Assembly: GCF_008579165.1 (NCBI RefSeq)
Contig: NZ_BKCN01000007.1
Length of the DNA: 64,000 nt
Source: Iodidimonas nitroreducens
GTDB taxonomy: Bacteria; Pseudomonadota; Alphaproteobacteria; Sphingomonadales; Rhodothalassiaceae
Direction: 5' to 3' (one strand)
Below are positions 47,789 to 57,388 of the stretch, piece after piece. The notes beneath the pieces are model-generated. The model did no database searches. It was not told where the DNA came from and worked only from the letters and a program-made list of their open reading frames with translations. The position numbers and the translations under genes were made by a program. Numbering within the stretch: the stretch's first letter is position 1; every line of letters starts with the position of its first letter.

Positions 47789-48730
47789 ATGTCAGGGACA
47801 TCAAAAGAACAGCTTCATATCGGCTGGATCGGCACGGGCCGCATGGGATATGCCATGGCAGGCCGATTGCTCAAGGCCGGATATACAGTTTCGGTTTACA
47901 ACCGGACCCGCGCCAAAGCCGAACCCCTGGCGGACCTGGGCGCCAAAATCGTCAACAGCCCACGCGATCTGGCGCACTGCGATGTCACCTTCTCGATGGT
48001 CTCTGGCCCCGCCGATCTCAAGCAGGTCGTCTCGGGCGCGGAAGGCGTTTTATCCGATCCCGATCATGCCCCGAAAATCCATGTGGATTGCTCCAGCGTT
48101 TCCGCCGAAGGCTCAGCGGATGTGCGCAAGGATCTGGCAGCACGGGGCGCAGACATGATCGCCGCACCGGTCTCTGGCAATGCCAAGGTGGTGGAAGCGG
48201 GCATGTTATCGATCGTGGCTTCCGGGCCGGAGCAGGCGTTTAAAACCGTTGAGCCCCTGCTCGATGCCTTGGGCGAAGGCGTGTCTTATGTGGGGGATGG
48301 CGAATTGGCCCGGATGGTCAAGATCTGCCACAATATCCTTTTGGGTGTGGTGACCCAAAGCCTTGCGGAAATTACGGTGCTGGCGGAAAAGGGTGGTGTG
48401 AAGCGCCATGCCTTCCTCGATTTTATCAATAAAAGCGTGATGGGATCGGTTTTCACCCGCTATAAAACACCGGCTTTCGTCAATCTGGATTGGAAACCCA
48501 CCTTCACCCCCGCCCTTTTGAAAAAGGATCTGGATCTGGGGCTGGCGGCGGGCCGCGATCTGGGGGTTCCCCAACCCCTGACCGCGATGACCCGTGAACT
48601 GGTGCAGGCGATGATCGGCCATGGTTATGAGGATATCGATTTCGGTGCCCTTTTGGAACTTGAAGCCAAAGCCGCTGGCCTTGACCTCAAATCTGAAAAT
48701 ATGACCGTTTCTGACGGGCTGAAAAAATAA
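47789..48730 (+). CDS. NAD(P)-dependent beta-hydroxyacid dehydrogenase
   Basis: A 313-residue enzyme of the 3-hydroxyisobutyrate/tartronate-semialdehyde reductase family. The Rossmann motif is HIGWIGTGRMGYAMAGRLL, the substrate segment is VDCSSVSAEGSADV followed by DMIAAPVSGNAKVVEAG, and the catalytic Lys lies in MVKICHNILLG. It would interconvert a 3-hydroxy acid and a semialdehyde, which pairs naturally with the aldehyde dehydrogenase of the same regulon. It reads away from lacI across the operator variant at 47638. Confidence 0.88.
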   Translation: MSGTSKEQLHIGWIGTGRMGYAMAGRLLKAGYTVSVYNRTRAKAEPLADLGAKIVNSPRDLAHCDVTFSMVSGPADLKQVVSGAEGVLSDPDHAPKIHVDCSSVSAEGSADVRKDLAARGADMIAAPVSGNAKVVEAGMLSIVASGPEQAFKTVEPLLDALGEGVSYVGDGELARMVKICHNILLGVVTQSLAEITVLAEKGGVKRHAFLDFINKSVMGSVFTRYKTPAFVNLDWKPTFTPALLKKDLDLGLAAGRDLGVPQPLTAMTRELVQAMIGHGYEDIDFGALLELEAKAAGLDLKSENMTVSDGLKK

Positions 48731-48773
48731 AGCCTTCCGCGCATCCGTCTTTTAAAGCCATATCTATGGCTGC

Positions 48774-48811
48774 GGCCCGCCCGTTCCCTTTCATAAGGAC
48801 AGGGGCGGGCC
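48774..48811. terminator. Strong hairpin after hydroxyacid dehydrogenase gene
   Basis: GGCCCGCCC and GGGCGGGCC pair as a 9-bp GC stem around an inner TCCCTT-TCAT-AAGGA helix. There is no T-run after it, so termination would not be the classic rho-independent kind. Confidence 0.45.
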
Positions 48812-48869
48812 TCACCCTCTATCATGACGGCCCCTTCCGCCCTGATCCCGCAATGGATGCGCTCTCGTG

Positions 48870-49616
48870 ATGAATGATCCCCTCACCCTTCTTTTGATAT
48901 TCGCAGCCCTTGCTTTGGGGGGCATCTCGAAAGGCATAACGGGGATCGGCCTGCCTTTGCTGGCGGTGCCCTTATTATCGATCTATCTGGGCGTTGAACA
49001 TGCGGTGGTGCTGATGGTGCTGCCCAGCCTGTTTTCCAATGGCTGGCTGGTTTTTGTCCATCGTCGTCAGGCCCCGCCCGCCCGGCTTCTGACCCCGTTT
49101 CTTCTTGCGGGGATCATTGGGGGGGCTTTGGGCACCTGGCTTTTAGCGATCATGGATGATCGCAGCCTCACCCGGATTCTGGCCCTGTGGCTGGGGCTTT
49201 ATCTGCTGCAACTGGTGCTGAAACCATCCTTTCGTATGCCCCAAACACCCTTTTTGGGGCCGATATTCGGCCTTTTATCCGGGGCTGTTCAAGGCGCCAC
49301 CGGCATTTCCGCACCCCTCATTGCGCCTTATCTCACCGGCCTGGGCCTTACCGCCCAAAGCTTTGTGTTTTCCATCGCGCTTTCTTTCACCCTTTTTTCC
49401 GCATCCCAGATCACGGCCCTTTTTGTCGCCGATCTCTGGACAATAGACCGCTTGGTCCAAGGCCTTTATGCCCTTGTTCCGGTGATGATATTCGTTCAGA
49501 TCGGGGTGTGGCTGGGGCGGCGCTTTAATGCGGAAACATTTCGCATCGCCCTCCTGATCATATTCATCCTGATGGAAATCGAGCTGATTTATTCCGGGTT
49601 TATTTCACAAAGTTAA
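48870..49616 (+). CDS. TauE/SafE family membrane transporter
   Basis: A 248-residue polytopic inner-membrane protein with about eight helices in two related halves (LALGGISKGITGIGLPLLAVPLL in the first, LSGAVQGATGISAPLIAPYL in the second), the duplicated layout of TauE/SafE anion exporters. Known members export sulfite, sulfonates or other organic anions. The frame also opens at a GTG at 48867; neither start has a clear ribosome-binding site. It lies in the LacI regulon region, so it may export a sulfur-containing or acidic end product; that is inference. Confidence 0.85.
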   Translation: MNDPLTLLLIFAALALGGISKGITGIGLPLLAVPLLSIYLGVEHAVVLMVLPSLFSNGWLVFVHRRQAPPARLLTPFLLAGIIGGALGTWLLAIMDDRSLTRILALWLGLYLLQLVLKPSFRMPQTPFLGPIFGLLSGAVQGATGISAPLIAPYLTGLGLTAQSFVFSIALSFTLFSASQITALFVADLWTIDRLVQGLYALVPVMIFVQIGVWLGRRFNAETFRIALLIIFILMEIELIYSGFISQS

Positions 49617-49833
49617 CCTGTTTTTCATAAGAGCATCACATCTTTGTTATTGCGCTTGGCAATTTCATCGGTTAGCCTGACAAATGCAAACGTTTGCCCT
49701 AATTGGTGTCTCTCATGGATGCCCACAAGGGGCATCTTTCACATGCAGATGCCGCAAAAGACGGTGTGACCGCATGGACGACAAGGGCCAGAAGGCTTGG
49801 AAAAGTTAAACTGAACCTCGGGGAGTATCATCT
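49617..49833. promoter_or_regulatory. Promoter/leader region of the TonB receptor gene
   Basis: A 217-base gap holding operator copy 3 (49686-49697). A possible -35 TTGGCA lies near 49652. The leader after the operator is long (136 bases) and contains the short repeat GATGCCCACAAGGGGCATC (49719-49737), whose arms GATGCCC and GGGCATC pair as a small hairpin. Confidence 0.5.
49686..49697. promoter_or_regulatory. LacI-family operator, copy 3
   Basis: GCAAACGTTTGC, identical to the copies at 35758 and 40203, upstream of the TonB receptor and tandem RidA genes. Confidence 0.8.
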
Positions 49834-52307
49834 ATGCCTATCAAAACGATAAAGTCCCACGATCCGCATAAAGCCATAGTCTCACAAAGCTGGGCCACTC
49901 AAAGCCGAGCTACACAACGCTGGCCCGCCAAAACCCTCTCAGGCGCATCGCTGATCGCTCTATCCATCGGCCTGCTGAGCTTAGCTTTGCCCACGCAATC
50001 CTTTGCCCAAACGGAATCACAGGCTGATGCCCAAACCGATAGCCCTTCAGCACCGGTGGTTTTTGAGGGCCTTGAGGAAATCACCATCACCGCCCAGCGC
50101 TATGCGCGCCGGGTGCAGGATGCGCCGGTTTCAGTGACGGCCATGACCGCCGATTATATGATCAAACAGCGCATCGAAACCGCCGATGACGTGATCCAGA
50201 ATACGCCCGGTGCCACCTTTGTCGGCTTCAATAAAACCCAGCCGGAATACAGCATCCGGGGCATCAGTTCCCGCACCGAGGGCAGTTCACTTGAGTCCGC
50301 CATTCTCACCGTCATCGATGATGTGCCGATTTCAAAAGATATCCTGAAAAATCCGGCCATGTTCGATATGCAGCGTGTGGAAGTGCTGCGCGGGCCACAG
50401 GGCACATCCTTTGGCCGGAATGCCTCGGCGGGTCTGGTCCATCTGGTGAGCCAACGCCCGACATTTGATCTTTCCGGGCGGCTGACCGTTGGCGCAGGCA
50501 GCATGAACGCTATGAAACCGATGGCTATATCAATGTGCCGCTATCGGAAAAGATCGCCGCGCGCATCGCGTATAATTTCGATACATTCGATGGCTATACC
50601 GAATCGGTTTCCACCGGCAAAGGATTGGATGGACAGGAAAATATCGCCATTCGCGGTTCTTTGCTGATGGAGCCGACCGAACGCCTGAGCATCTATCTGA
50701 AAGCGGAATACAACAAGGACGATGACGAAGCCCCGGTGCGGCGCTCACGGGATTGTTCGGTGCCTCAGGTCATCGCCGGGTCTGATGGGGCCTTGCGCGC
50801 ACAATTTGCACCGCCGGGTCATCCGGCCTGGGCGCAAACCTTCTTTGATCCCTGCGACCCTTGGAAAACCGAGATTTCCGAAGGCGATTTCTTCCTCAAG
50901 CGGGAAATGATCAATCTGACCGGCGAAATAAGCTGGGAAGTGGCCGATGGCTATAATATCACATCGGTAACCGGCTATGTGGATGGCGATGTGGATCAAC
51001 TGCAGGATGCCCATGGCACCCCGGAAAATGTGCTGTTTCAGGCTGGCACCCAAACCGCCGATATCTTTACCGAAGAAGTGCGGATCGATAATCACGGCAC
51101 GGGCAATCGTTTTCGTTGGCTGGCCGGTGCCATGTATCTCACCGATGATCATGACTGGTTCAGCGAAAATCAGTTTTTCCAAAATGGTGCCGCCGGACGG
51201 CCCGATACCCGCGATACCAAATTCACCACCACCTCCACCGATAGCATCGGTATTTTCGGTGAATTAAGCTATGACGTGACGGAAAAGCTCAATCTGACCT
51301 TCGGGGCCCGCTGGGCGCGGGATGAAAAAGACGGCACGATCGTCCACACTGCCTTTGGCTTTGGCGGCCCGATTGCCCAGATCCAAGGCTGTAATTTCAA
51401 TCCGCCCTTCCAGTTCACCTGCGGCAATGCCGCCAATCCGGTCGGCTTTTCCACGCCCGTTGTCGTCACAGATAGCTGGGAAGATCTGATGATGAAAGCC
51501 ACCGCCGAATACCGGCTGAATGACGAGCATATGTTTTATGCCCAATTTTCCCAGGGCTATAAGGCTGGCGGTTTTCAGGTCGAACCACCCACTTCAGAAG
51601 CCGCTACTGTTCCCTTTGATGAAGAAACATCGAATAATTACGAGCTTGGCTGGCGCGGCAGTTTTGGCAATCGAGCGCGTTTAAGCGTCACCGCTTTCTG
51701 GCTCGATTATAATGATCTGCAATTGCTGCAGTTCCGCGACACGGCACAAGGCTTTTTCCAGATCATCACCAATGCCGGCAGCGCCCGGACCTTGGGTGTG
51801 GAAGTGGAGGGCACCTTCCTCATCACCCCCAATCTGCGCCTTGAAATCGGCGGCGCACTGCAAGATCCCGAATTGACTGCCGATGTGGATATCACCGGCG
51901 ACGGGGTTCCCGATGCCACCGATGGCTTCCGCCTTGATAATGCCCCAAGATGGACCACCACCATTGCAGCCGAATATAATTTCGATCTCGATGATGGTTC
52001 GGTGCTTACCTTGCGCGGGGATTATCGCGGTCGGGGCAATGCCTGGGATGACATCATCAATCGCGAACTGACGCAGGTGGGCGATAGCTCAAAGCCCATG
52101 CGGATGCGCCCCAGTGCCCATATCTTTGGCTCGCGCCTGACATGGGAATCCGCCGATACGAACTGGCTTGCTTCCCTTTGGGTACAAAATCTGTTCGAGG
52201 AAGAGGAAATTCTCAATATCGGACCGCCGCAGCCCAATACCGTGGATCGTCCCACCATGTTTGGCCGTCCGCGCACCTGGGGCGGGAATGTCACCTATCG
52301 TTTCTGA
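49834..52307 (+). CDS. TonB-dependent outer-membrane receptor of the LacI regulon, frame break
   Basis: About 825 residues. An N-terminal cytoplasmic/signal region ends near ALPTQSFAQ. The plug domain starts EEITITAQRYARRVQDAPVSV, with VLRGPQGTSFGRNASAGLV; the 22-strand barrel follows and ends in YRF, the usual outer-membrane terminal Phe. The frame breaks near 50507; one C added gives GSMNRYETDGYINVPLSEKI. Such receptors import scarce or large substrates with energy from TonB. Control by operator copy 3 suggests it brings in the substrate that induces the regulon. The ligand is unknown. Confidence 0.92.
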
Positions 52308-52332
52308 TGCGAAATAAAGGGATCAGGCCATC

Positions 52333-53288
52333 ATGAACCCAAGAGCCGACAGACGCGGGTTTCTCTCAAATCTGTTTAACGGGGTTTTGGGTGGAAGCCT
52401 GATCCTATCAGCCAGCGGGGTGGCGGTGAAAGCCGCCCCCTCTTCTGGAGACGACCGACAAGACCCCATCCCCGGATCGGCCACGGGCACATGGGTGAAG
52501 GCCGATGCTGCAGCGGATATGGTGTTTTTATCGGGAGCTGCGGCCCTCGATCTTTATCATCACCATCCCCATCAGCCGCGCGATGAAATTCTGCCCGATG
52601 ATATCACCGCCCAAACCCATATGACCCTGCGCAATCTTGATGAGGTGCTGCGCATCGCCGGGCTTTCATGGAATCATGTGCTTCATGCCTTGATTTATGT
52701 GCGCGCGATGGCCGATTACCCGGCCATCCTTACTGTGCTGCGCCGCTATTTTGGCGATTGGCATCCCGCCCTTTCCGCCATTGAAATCAGACGTTTGAGC
52801 GCCCCCAACTCGCTCCTTGAAATCGAGCTGATGGCCATTGCCCCCCCATCGCATCCCGCTGCCAAGGCTGATCCCAAAAGGAATGGAAAGATGAACGATA
52901 TCGATGTCATTCACACGCGCCCCGCTCTTGCCGATAGCATGATCTTTGCGCCGGGCATTCGCATCGATGCCGGAACGGATATGATCTTTTTATCGGGGAT
53001 CACCGCCGCCCCTTTGAATCAGGATGAACCTTTATCCCCCCTGCCCGACGATTTCGATGCGCAGGTGCGGATGGCCACACAGAATATCGATCAGATTCTA
53101 ACGGGTATCGGGGCGGACAAAAGCCGCATCATCCGCATCGTTTCTTTCTACACCGAAGATTTCAGCGGCCGCGAAATGGGGCGCTATCTGGAAGGCTGGC
53201 GGCCATGCAGCTCGGCCATCGGGGTCAATGCCCTGCCCATGAAGGGGCGAAAATCATGTTCGATCTGATCATCGCCGCCCCTCATTGA
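52333..53288 (+). CDS. Exported tandem RidA/YjgF-domain protein, frame break near end
   Basis: About 318 residues. The N-terminus ADRRGFLSNLFNGVLGGSLIL resembles a twin-arginine signal. Two RidA-like domains follow: about 45-175 (DMVFLSGAAALDL, TLRNLDEVLRIAGL, EIELMAIAPP) and about 190-318 (DMIFLSGITAAPL, QNIDQILTGIGAD). RidA proteins hydrolyse reactive imines/enamines in the cytosol, so a predicted export signal on a fused pair is unusual. One G added near 53247 replaces the early stop (after RKSCSI) by KGAKIMFDLIIAAPH and ends the gene at 53288. It is 25 bases after the TonB receptor, so probably in the same operon. Confidence 0.78.
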
Positions 53289-53320
53289 TTTCACCATCAA
53301 ACAGCAAAAACTGAAAGAGC

Positions 53321-53540
53321 ATGTTCAGAGAGGATCAGATCATCAAGATGCTCAAGGAGCAGGAGGCGGGTGCGCTGACGGCGGAAGTTTGCCGGCGCCA
53401 CGGGATTGGGAAAAGCACCTTTTACAAGCGGAAGAGCAAGTACGGCGGGATGGACGTTTCGGACGCCAAACGGCTGAAGGCGTTGGAGGATGAGAATGCA
53501 AAGCTGAAGAGGCTTTTGGCCAAGCAGATGCTGGATGGTG
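53321..53540 (+). pseudogene. IS3-family transposase OrfA fragment
   Basis: The N-terminal helix-turn-helix part of IS3 OrfA: EDQIIKMLKEQEAGALTAEV, CRRHGIGKSTFYKRKSKYGG and the leucine-zipper segment LKALEDENAKLKRLLAKQML. Similarity to OrfA ends near 53535, where the frame runs into the IS256 fragment on the other strand; OrfB is absent here. It is a remnant that marks the left edge of the AT-richer island. Confidence 0.85.
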
Positions 53541-53576
53541 AGACCATTTCCGCCATTGGCCCGAGAGACAATGGCG

Positions 53577-53992
53577 AACGCAAGTCTGAACCGTGGCCTC
53601 CGGGAAGGCGGCGGTGATGGCCTCGGGAAAGCACTTCAGCCCGTCCACGACCGCGATCAGGATGTCCTGGACGCCCGGCTCTTTAGCTAATTCATCACTG
53701 ATAACCAGAACTTGGCACCGTTGTCGGGGGAAACGATCCCCCGGATCGTTTCCTGATCCCTCCAACTTTCAGCAACCCACAGACCCAAAACCTCACGCAC
53801 CCCGTCACGGGTGACGCCCAAGGCCACGTAAACCGCCTTGTTTTTCACCATTCGGCTATCGGCATCACGGATTTTAACCCGCAGAGCGTCAAAAATCACG
53901 ATGGGACACATCCGCTTCAGCGCCCGGCTTTGCCAGTCGCGCACTGTCAGTTCGGCAAAAGATCCAACTGGCAGGCGGGAGTTCCAAAACAT
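53577..53992 (-). pseudogene. IS256-family transposase fragment
   Basis: Central part of an IS256 (Mutator-type) transposase: DWQSRALKRMCPIVIFDALR, VKIRDADSRMVKNKAVYVAL, GVTRDGVREVLGLWVAE, then GAKFWLSVMN and, after a frame change, GVQDILIAVVDGLKCFPEAI and TAAFPEATVQTCV. The catalytic DDE set is incomplete and both ends are missing. Between VAE and GAKFW about 15 extra residues are encoded by a 25-base inverted repeat region (53729-53753). It borders the 3' end of the alpha-glucosidase gene. Confidence 0.88.
53729..53753. repeat. Inverted repeat inserted in the IS256 remnant
   Basis: GGAAACGATCC-CCC-GGATCGTTTCC, a perfect 11-bp stem. It interrupts an otherwise conserved IS256 protein segment without a stop codon. 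Confidence 0.6.
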
Positions 53993-55570
53993 TCTGGCTC
54001 ATGTCAGTTTGCTGATGGCATAACAGTGGGATCACGATCTTATCAGACAGGCTTAGGACATCCTTATGAATTTGTGCGGGTTTGTTGCCGAGATTGAAAA
54101 GGCACAAGATCTGTTCGGATTGATGAGAGCGGATGAAAGCCAGAAGCGGGGCGGGTGTTTCGAGAAAAGTCATCTCGCCATGCTTTAAGGCCGGATGTTG
54201 ATTCCGGATGTTTATCAGGTTTTTTGTGCAGTTCAGCACTGATGATGCATCGGACTCCTGTTGATCCACTGCCAGGGGTCGATGGGCGGGATCGATAGGC
54301 AGCCATGGCTCTGTGGTGGAAAAATCACAAAAAGGGTCCTTGGCATTCCAAACCATCGGTGTGCGACAGCCATCGCGCCCTAAAGTGAGAGGCCAAAAGC
54401 GAATGGCCTCGGGATCTTGAAGGCGATCATAAGGCACATTGGCCTGGGGCAGCCCCAATTCTTCGCCTGATAGATAAAAATCGTGCCGCGCAAGCTGAGC
54501 AAAAGCGCCTGATAGAGCTTTGCGCGCTGTTGATCGGATAACTCTGAATTCCATCGGCTGATCACACGGGGTACATCATGATTGGAAAAAGCCCAGCTTG
54601 GCCATGATGCGCCGGCGCGTTCATTCCAATCTTTTAGGGGACCTGAAAGCATTGCCGCATCGGGGACACCTTTAGCTGCAAGATAAACAAAATTATAGGC
54701 GGTATGCAGCCGCTCCGGGCCATTGGTATATTCTGCCGTTCGGGCAATAGGATCATCATCTTCGATTTCCGCAACGATCATACGAGCGCCATAGGAGTCG
54801 AGGAGATTTCTTAACCGTGCAATGAAAGCCAGATTATCGGGATGAGATTTATCATGAACATGGCGCTGATATCGATAGGGCCTGGGTTCTTGTGGATAGA
54901 TAGCCGGCGGATTATCGCGCAATAAGGGATCGCACATATAGAAATTTGCAACATCCAGCCTGAATCCATCAATACCAAGATCAAGCCAGAAACGGGCAAC
55001 ATCGAGCAGAGCCTCCTGAACTGCAGGCGTCCGCACGTCCAGATCGGGCTGCTGGCTGAGAAAATTATGCAGATAATATTGCTGTCGCTGGCTGTCCCAA
55101 CTCCATGCCGGACCGCCGAAAAAACTCTGCCAGTTATTGGGGGCTGAGCCATCGGGCTTGGGATCGGCCCAAACATACCAATCCGCTTTAGAGTTTATGC
55201 GACTGCTCCGGCTTTCCTTAAACCATTCATGTTGATCGGATGTGTGGGAATAAATTTGATCGATAATCAGTTTTAGCCCGCGCGCATGGGCTTCATAGAC
55301 TAATTTTTTAAAGCTATCGAGTGTTCCAAAAATGGGATCAACAGCACGATAATCAGCAACATCATAGCCAAAATCAAGCATGGGAGAGACAAAAAAAGGG
55401 GAGAGCCAGATGCCGTCAACGCCCAAAGATGCAATATAATCGAGACGATCAATAATACCCTGTATATCCCCGACACCATTTCCGCTGCTATCTTGAAAGC
55501 TGCGTGGATAGATCTGGTACATTACCGCGCCTTTCCACCAATCCTCATGAGCGCCTGATTTCACATCCAA
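53970..55570 (-). CDS. GH13 alpha-glucosidase, frame break, end cut by IS remnant
   Basis: About 530 residues of a GH13 alpha-glucosidase/oligo-1,6-glucosidase, cytosolic (no signal peptide). Motifs: VMYQIYPRSFQDSSGNGVGD, GVDGIWLSPFF, the nucleophile Asp in DGFRLDVANF, the acid Glu in IVAEIEDDD and FSNHDVPR. One G added near 54478 joins IFIYQ to GEELGLPQANVPYDRL. The C-terminal beta domain ends LELPPASWIF, after which the frame enters the IS256 fragment, so only the last few native residues seem lost. It is divergent from the symporter gene with a GlpR-like site between. Confidence 0.88.
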
Positions 55571-55672
55571 CTCCTTATTAAAAAAATCGATGCCACTGTC
55601 GCAGCATGGGGCAGAGCATTTTGTGAATCGCTTGTAATTGCAAGATCAAAACCAACAAAAGCAGATCACAAA

Positions 55673-55702
55673 TTGACGAATATGAAAAAATACGAACATT
55701 AT
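55673..55702 (+). promoter_or_regulatory. Candidate promoter of the symporter operon
   Basis: TTGACG (55673-55678), 18 bases, then CATTAT (55697-55702). The match is moderate; the spacer contains the GlpR-like site. Confidence 0.4.
55681..55700. promoter_or_regulatory. GlpR-like operator
   Basis: Against the E. coli GlpR consensus WATGTTCGWTAWCGAACATW as I recall it, this 20-mer matches 14 positions, with a perfect right half (CGAACATT at 55693-55700) and the first four bases of the left half. It lies in the divergent promoter of the alpha-glucosidase and symporter genes, upstream of a glpR gene. Confidence 0.5.
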
Positions 55703-55779
55703 AGGTGCGACAAATGAAACAAGCTGATTTTTGCTGCTGCGGCTGATCGCTGGCATGTGGCTGATATGGGGAGGTTTTG

Positions 55780-57360
55780 ATGCAGGAATTTGGCGGGCTG
55801 GGTGCTATTGATTATGCGATTTTAGGCATCTATTTCATCGGAATGTTGGCCTTAGGAGCTTGGCTTTCGCGCAGTAACAAAGGGGCTGACGACTATTTTC
55901 TGGCTGGCCGCTCCATGCTTTGGCCCTTCATCGGCCTCTCACTTTTTGCTTCCAATATTTCAAGCACCACCCTCATCGGCTTGTCGGGTGATGCCTATGC
56001 CACCGGCATTGCGGTTTATAGCTATGAATGGATGGCTGCCGTTATTTTGGTTTTGTTTTCTCTTTTTTTCCTGCCGATGCTCCTGAAAACGGGGGTTTAT
56101 ACCATGCCGGAATATTTCGAGCGGCGATATGATCGGCGGGCCCGGGTATATCTCGCTTCACTCACCCTGTTTTTAAATATTGTGGTGGATACGGCAGGCA
56201 GTCTGTTTGCCGGGGCCATGGTATTGCAGATGATATTTCCTGATCTCCCTTTATGGGTCAGCATTACCGTTCTGGCCATTGTTGCAGGGATTTATACGAT
56301 TGCGGGGGGGCTGGCAGCCGTCATCTACACCGATAGTATCCAGGCCGTTCTTCTGCTTATTGGGTCGGCTGTGATTTCTGTGATGGCCTTGGATGCGGCA
56401 GGAGGCTGGCAGGCCGTGTTAGCAGCTATTCCGGCGGAAAAACTGAGCCTCATCCGGCCTTTGGATGATCCCGCCTTACCGTGGTTGGGCCTGCTGACGG
56501 GTGTTCCACTTTTGGGATTTTATTATTGGGCTACGAACCAAACCATTGTTCAGCGTGCTCTTGCGGCAAAATCATTGGATCATGGCCGTTGGGGCGCTAT
56601 TTTCGCAGGGTCATTGAAGCTGCTGCCTTTGTTCATCATGGTTTTGCCGGGCAGTTTTGCGATTTTGATATATCCTGATCTCCCCCGTCCTGATCTGGTG
56701 TTTCCCACTTTGATGTTCGATCTTTTGCCGACCGGGCTTTTAGGATTGGTTTTGGCCGGCTTCATTGCGGCCATCATGTCGGCTGTGGATTCATCGCTCA
56801 ATTCCGCCTCAACCTTGGTGACTATGGATTTTATTCGTCCCAGATTTCCTGACATCGATAGCCGCCAACTCATGACGATTGGACGAATCGTTATGGGCCT
56901 GTTCATGCTGTTTGCCATTTTATGGGCACCGCAGATCGCCCGGTTTGAGTCGTTATTTCAATATCTTCAAACGATGTTTTCTTATCTGGTACCGCCGGTT
57001 GTCGCTTTATATCTTTTTGGTGTTTTCTGGCCTCGCGCTACCGCTCATGGCGCGGTGATGGGTCTTTTATTTGGCCTTCTTGGCGGCATTGTGCTTTTTA
57101 TGTCTGTCGTTGTTTTTGAGATATTTACGCTTCATTTCCTTTATGTTGCACCCATTTTGTTCGTTTTCAGCTCTATCGGGCTCGTTATGGGCAGTTTGCA
57201 AACCCCCGCGCGGGATCGTTCCGAGATTGCCGATGTTCTCTGGTCTCGAGATGTCATGGATGCCGCTCCGCGCACGGGATCCCGTCGTTTCAGCAATCCC
57301 TGGAGCCTAGCTGTGCTGCTCATGCTTGCCACAGCGGGAATTGTCTATATTTTCCGCTAA
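55780..57360 (+). CDS. Sodium/solute symporter (SSS/SGLT family)
   Basis: A 526-residue inner-membrane transporter with about 13-14 helices. Family blocks include DYFLAGRSMLWPFIGLSLFA, SNISSTTLIGLSGDAY, TGVYTMPEYFERRYDRRARV, GGLAAVIYTDSIQAVLLLIG, YYWATNQTIVQRALAAKS and AAIMSAVDSSLNSASTLVTM. The SGLT-type features (the NQ in TNQTIVQR) favour a sugar or polyol over proline. GGGGAGG stands upstream of the ATG at 55780. It heads symporter-glpR-glpD-TonB receptor, and is divergent from the alpha-glucosidase, so a glycoside or polyol substrate is likely. Confidence 0.92.
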   Translation: MQEFGGLGAIDYAILGIYFIGMLALGAWLSRSNKGADDYFLAGRSMLWPFIGLSLFASNISSTTLIGLSGDAYATGIAVYSYEWMAAVILVLFSLFFLPMLLKTGVYTMPEYFERRYDRRARVYLASLTLFLNIVVDTAGSLFAGAMVLQMIFPDLPLWVSITVLAIVAGIYTIAGGLAAVIYTDSIQAVLLLIGSAVISVMALDAAGGWQAVLAAIPAEKLSLIRPLDDPALPWLGLLTGVPLLGFYYWATNQTIVQRALAAKSLDHGRWGAIFAGSLKLLPLFIMVLPGSFAILIYPDLPRPDLVFPTLMFDLLPTGLLGLVLAGFIAAIMSAVDSSLNSASTLVTMDFIRPRFPDIDSRQLMTIGRIVMGLFMLFAILWAPQIARFESLFQYLQTMFSYLVPPVVALYLFGVFWPRATAHGAVMGLLFGLLGGIVLFMSVVVFEIFTLHFLYVAPILFVFSSIGLVMGSLQTPARDRSEIADVLWSRDVMDAAPRTGSRRFSNPWSLAVLLMLATAGIVYIFR

Positions 57361-57388
57361 GGTTTTGGAAATTAGGGCGAGGGTTTCG

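Noticed and set aside
53321..53992. A complete composite transposon
   Set aside because: Both transposase pieces are fragments from different families (IS3 and IS256) without terminal inverted repeats that I could pair.
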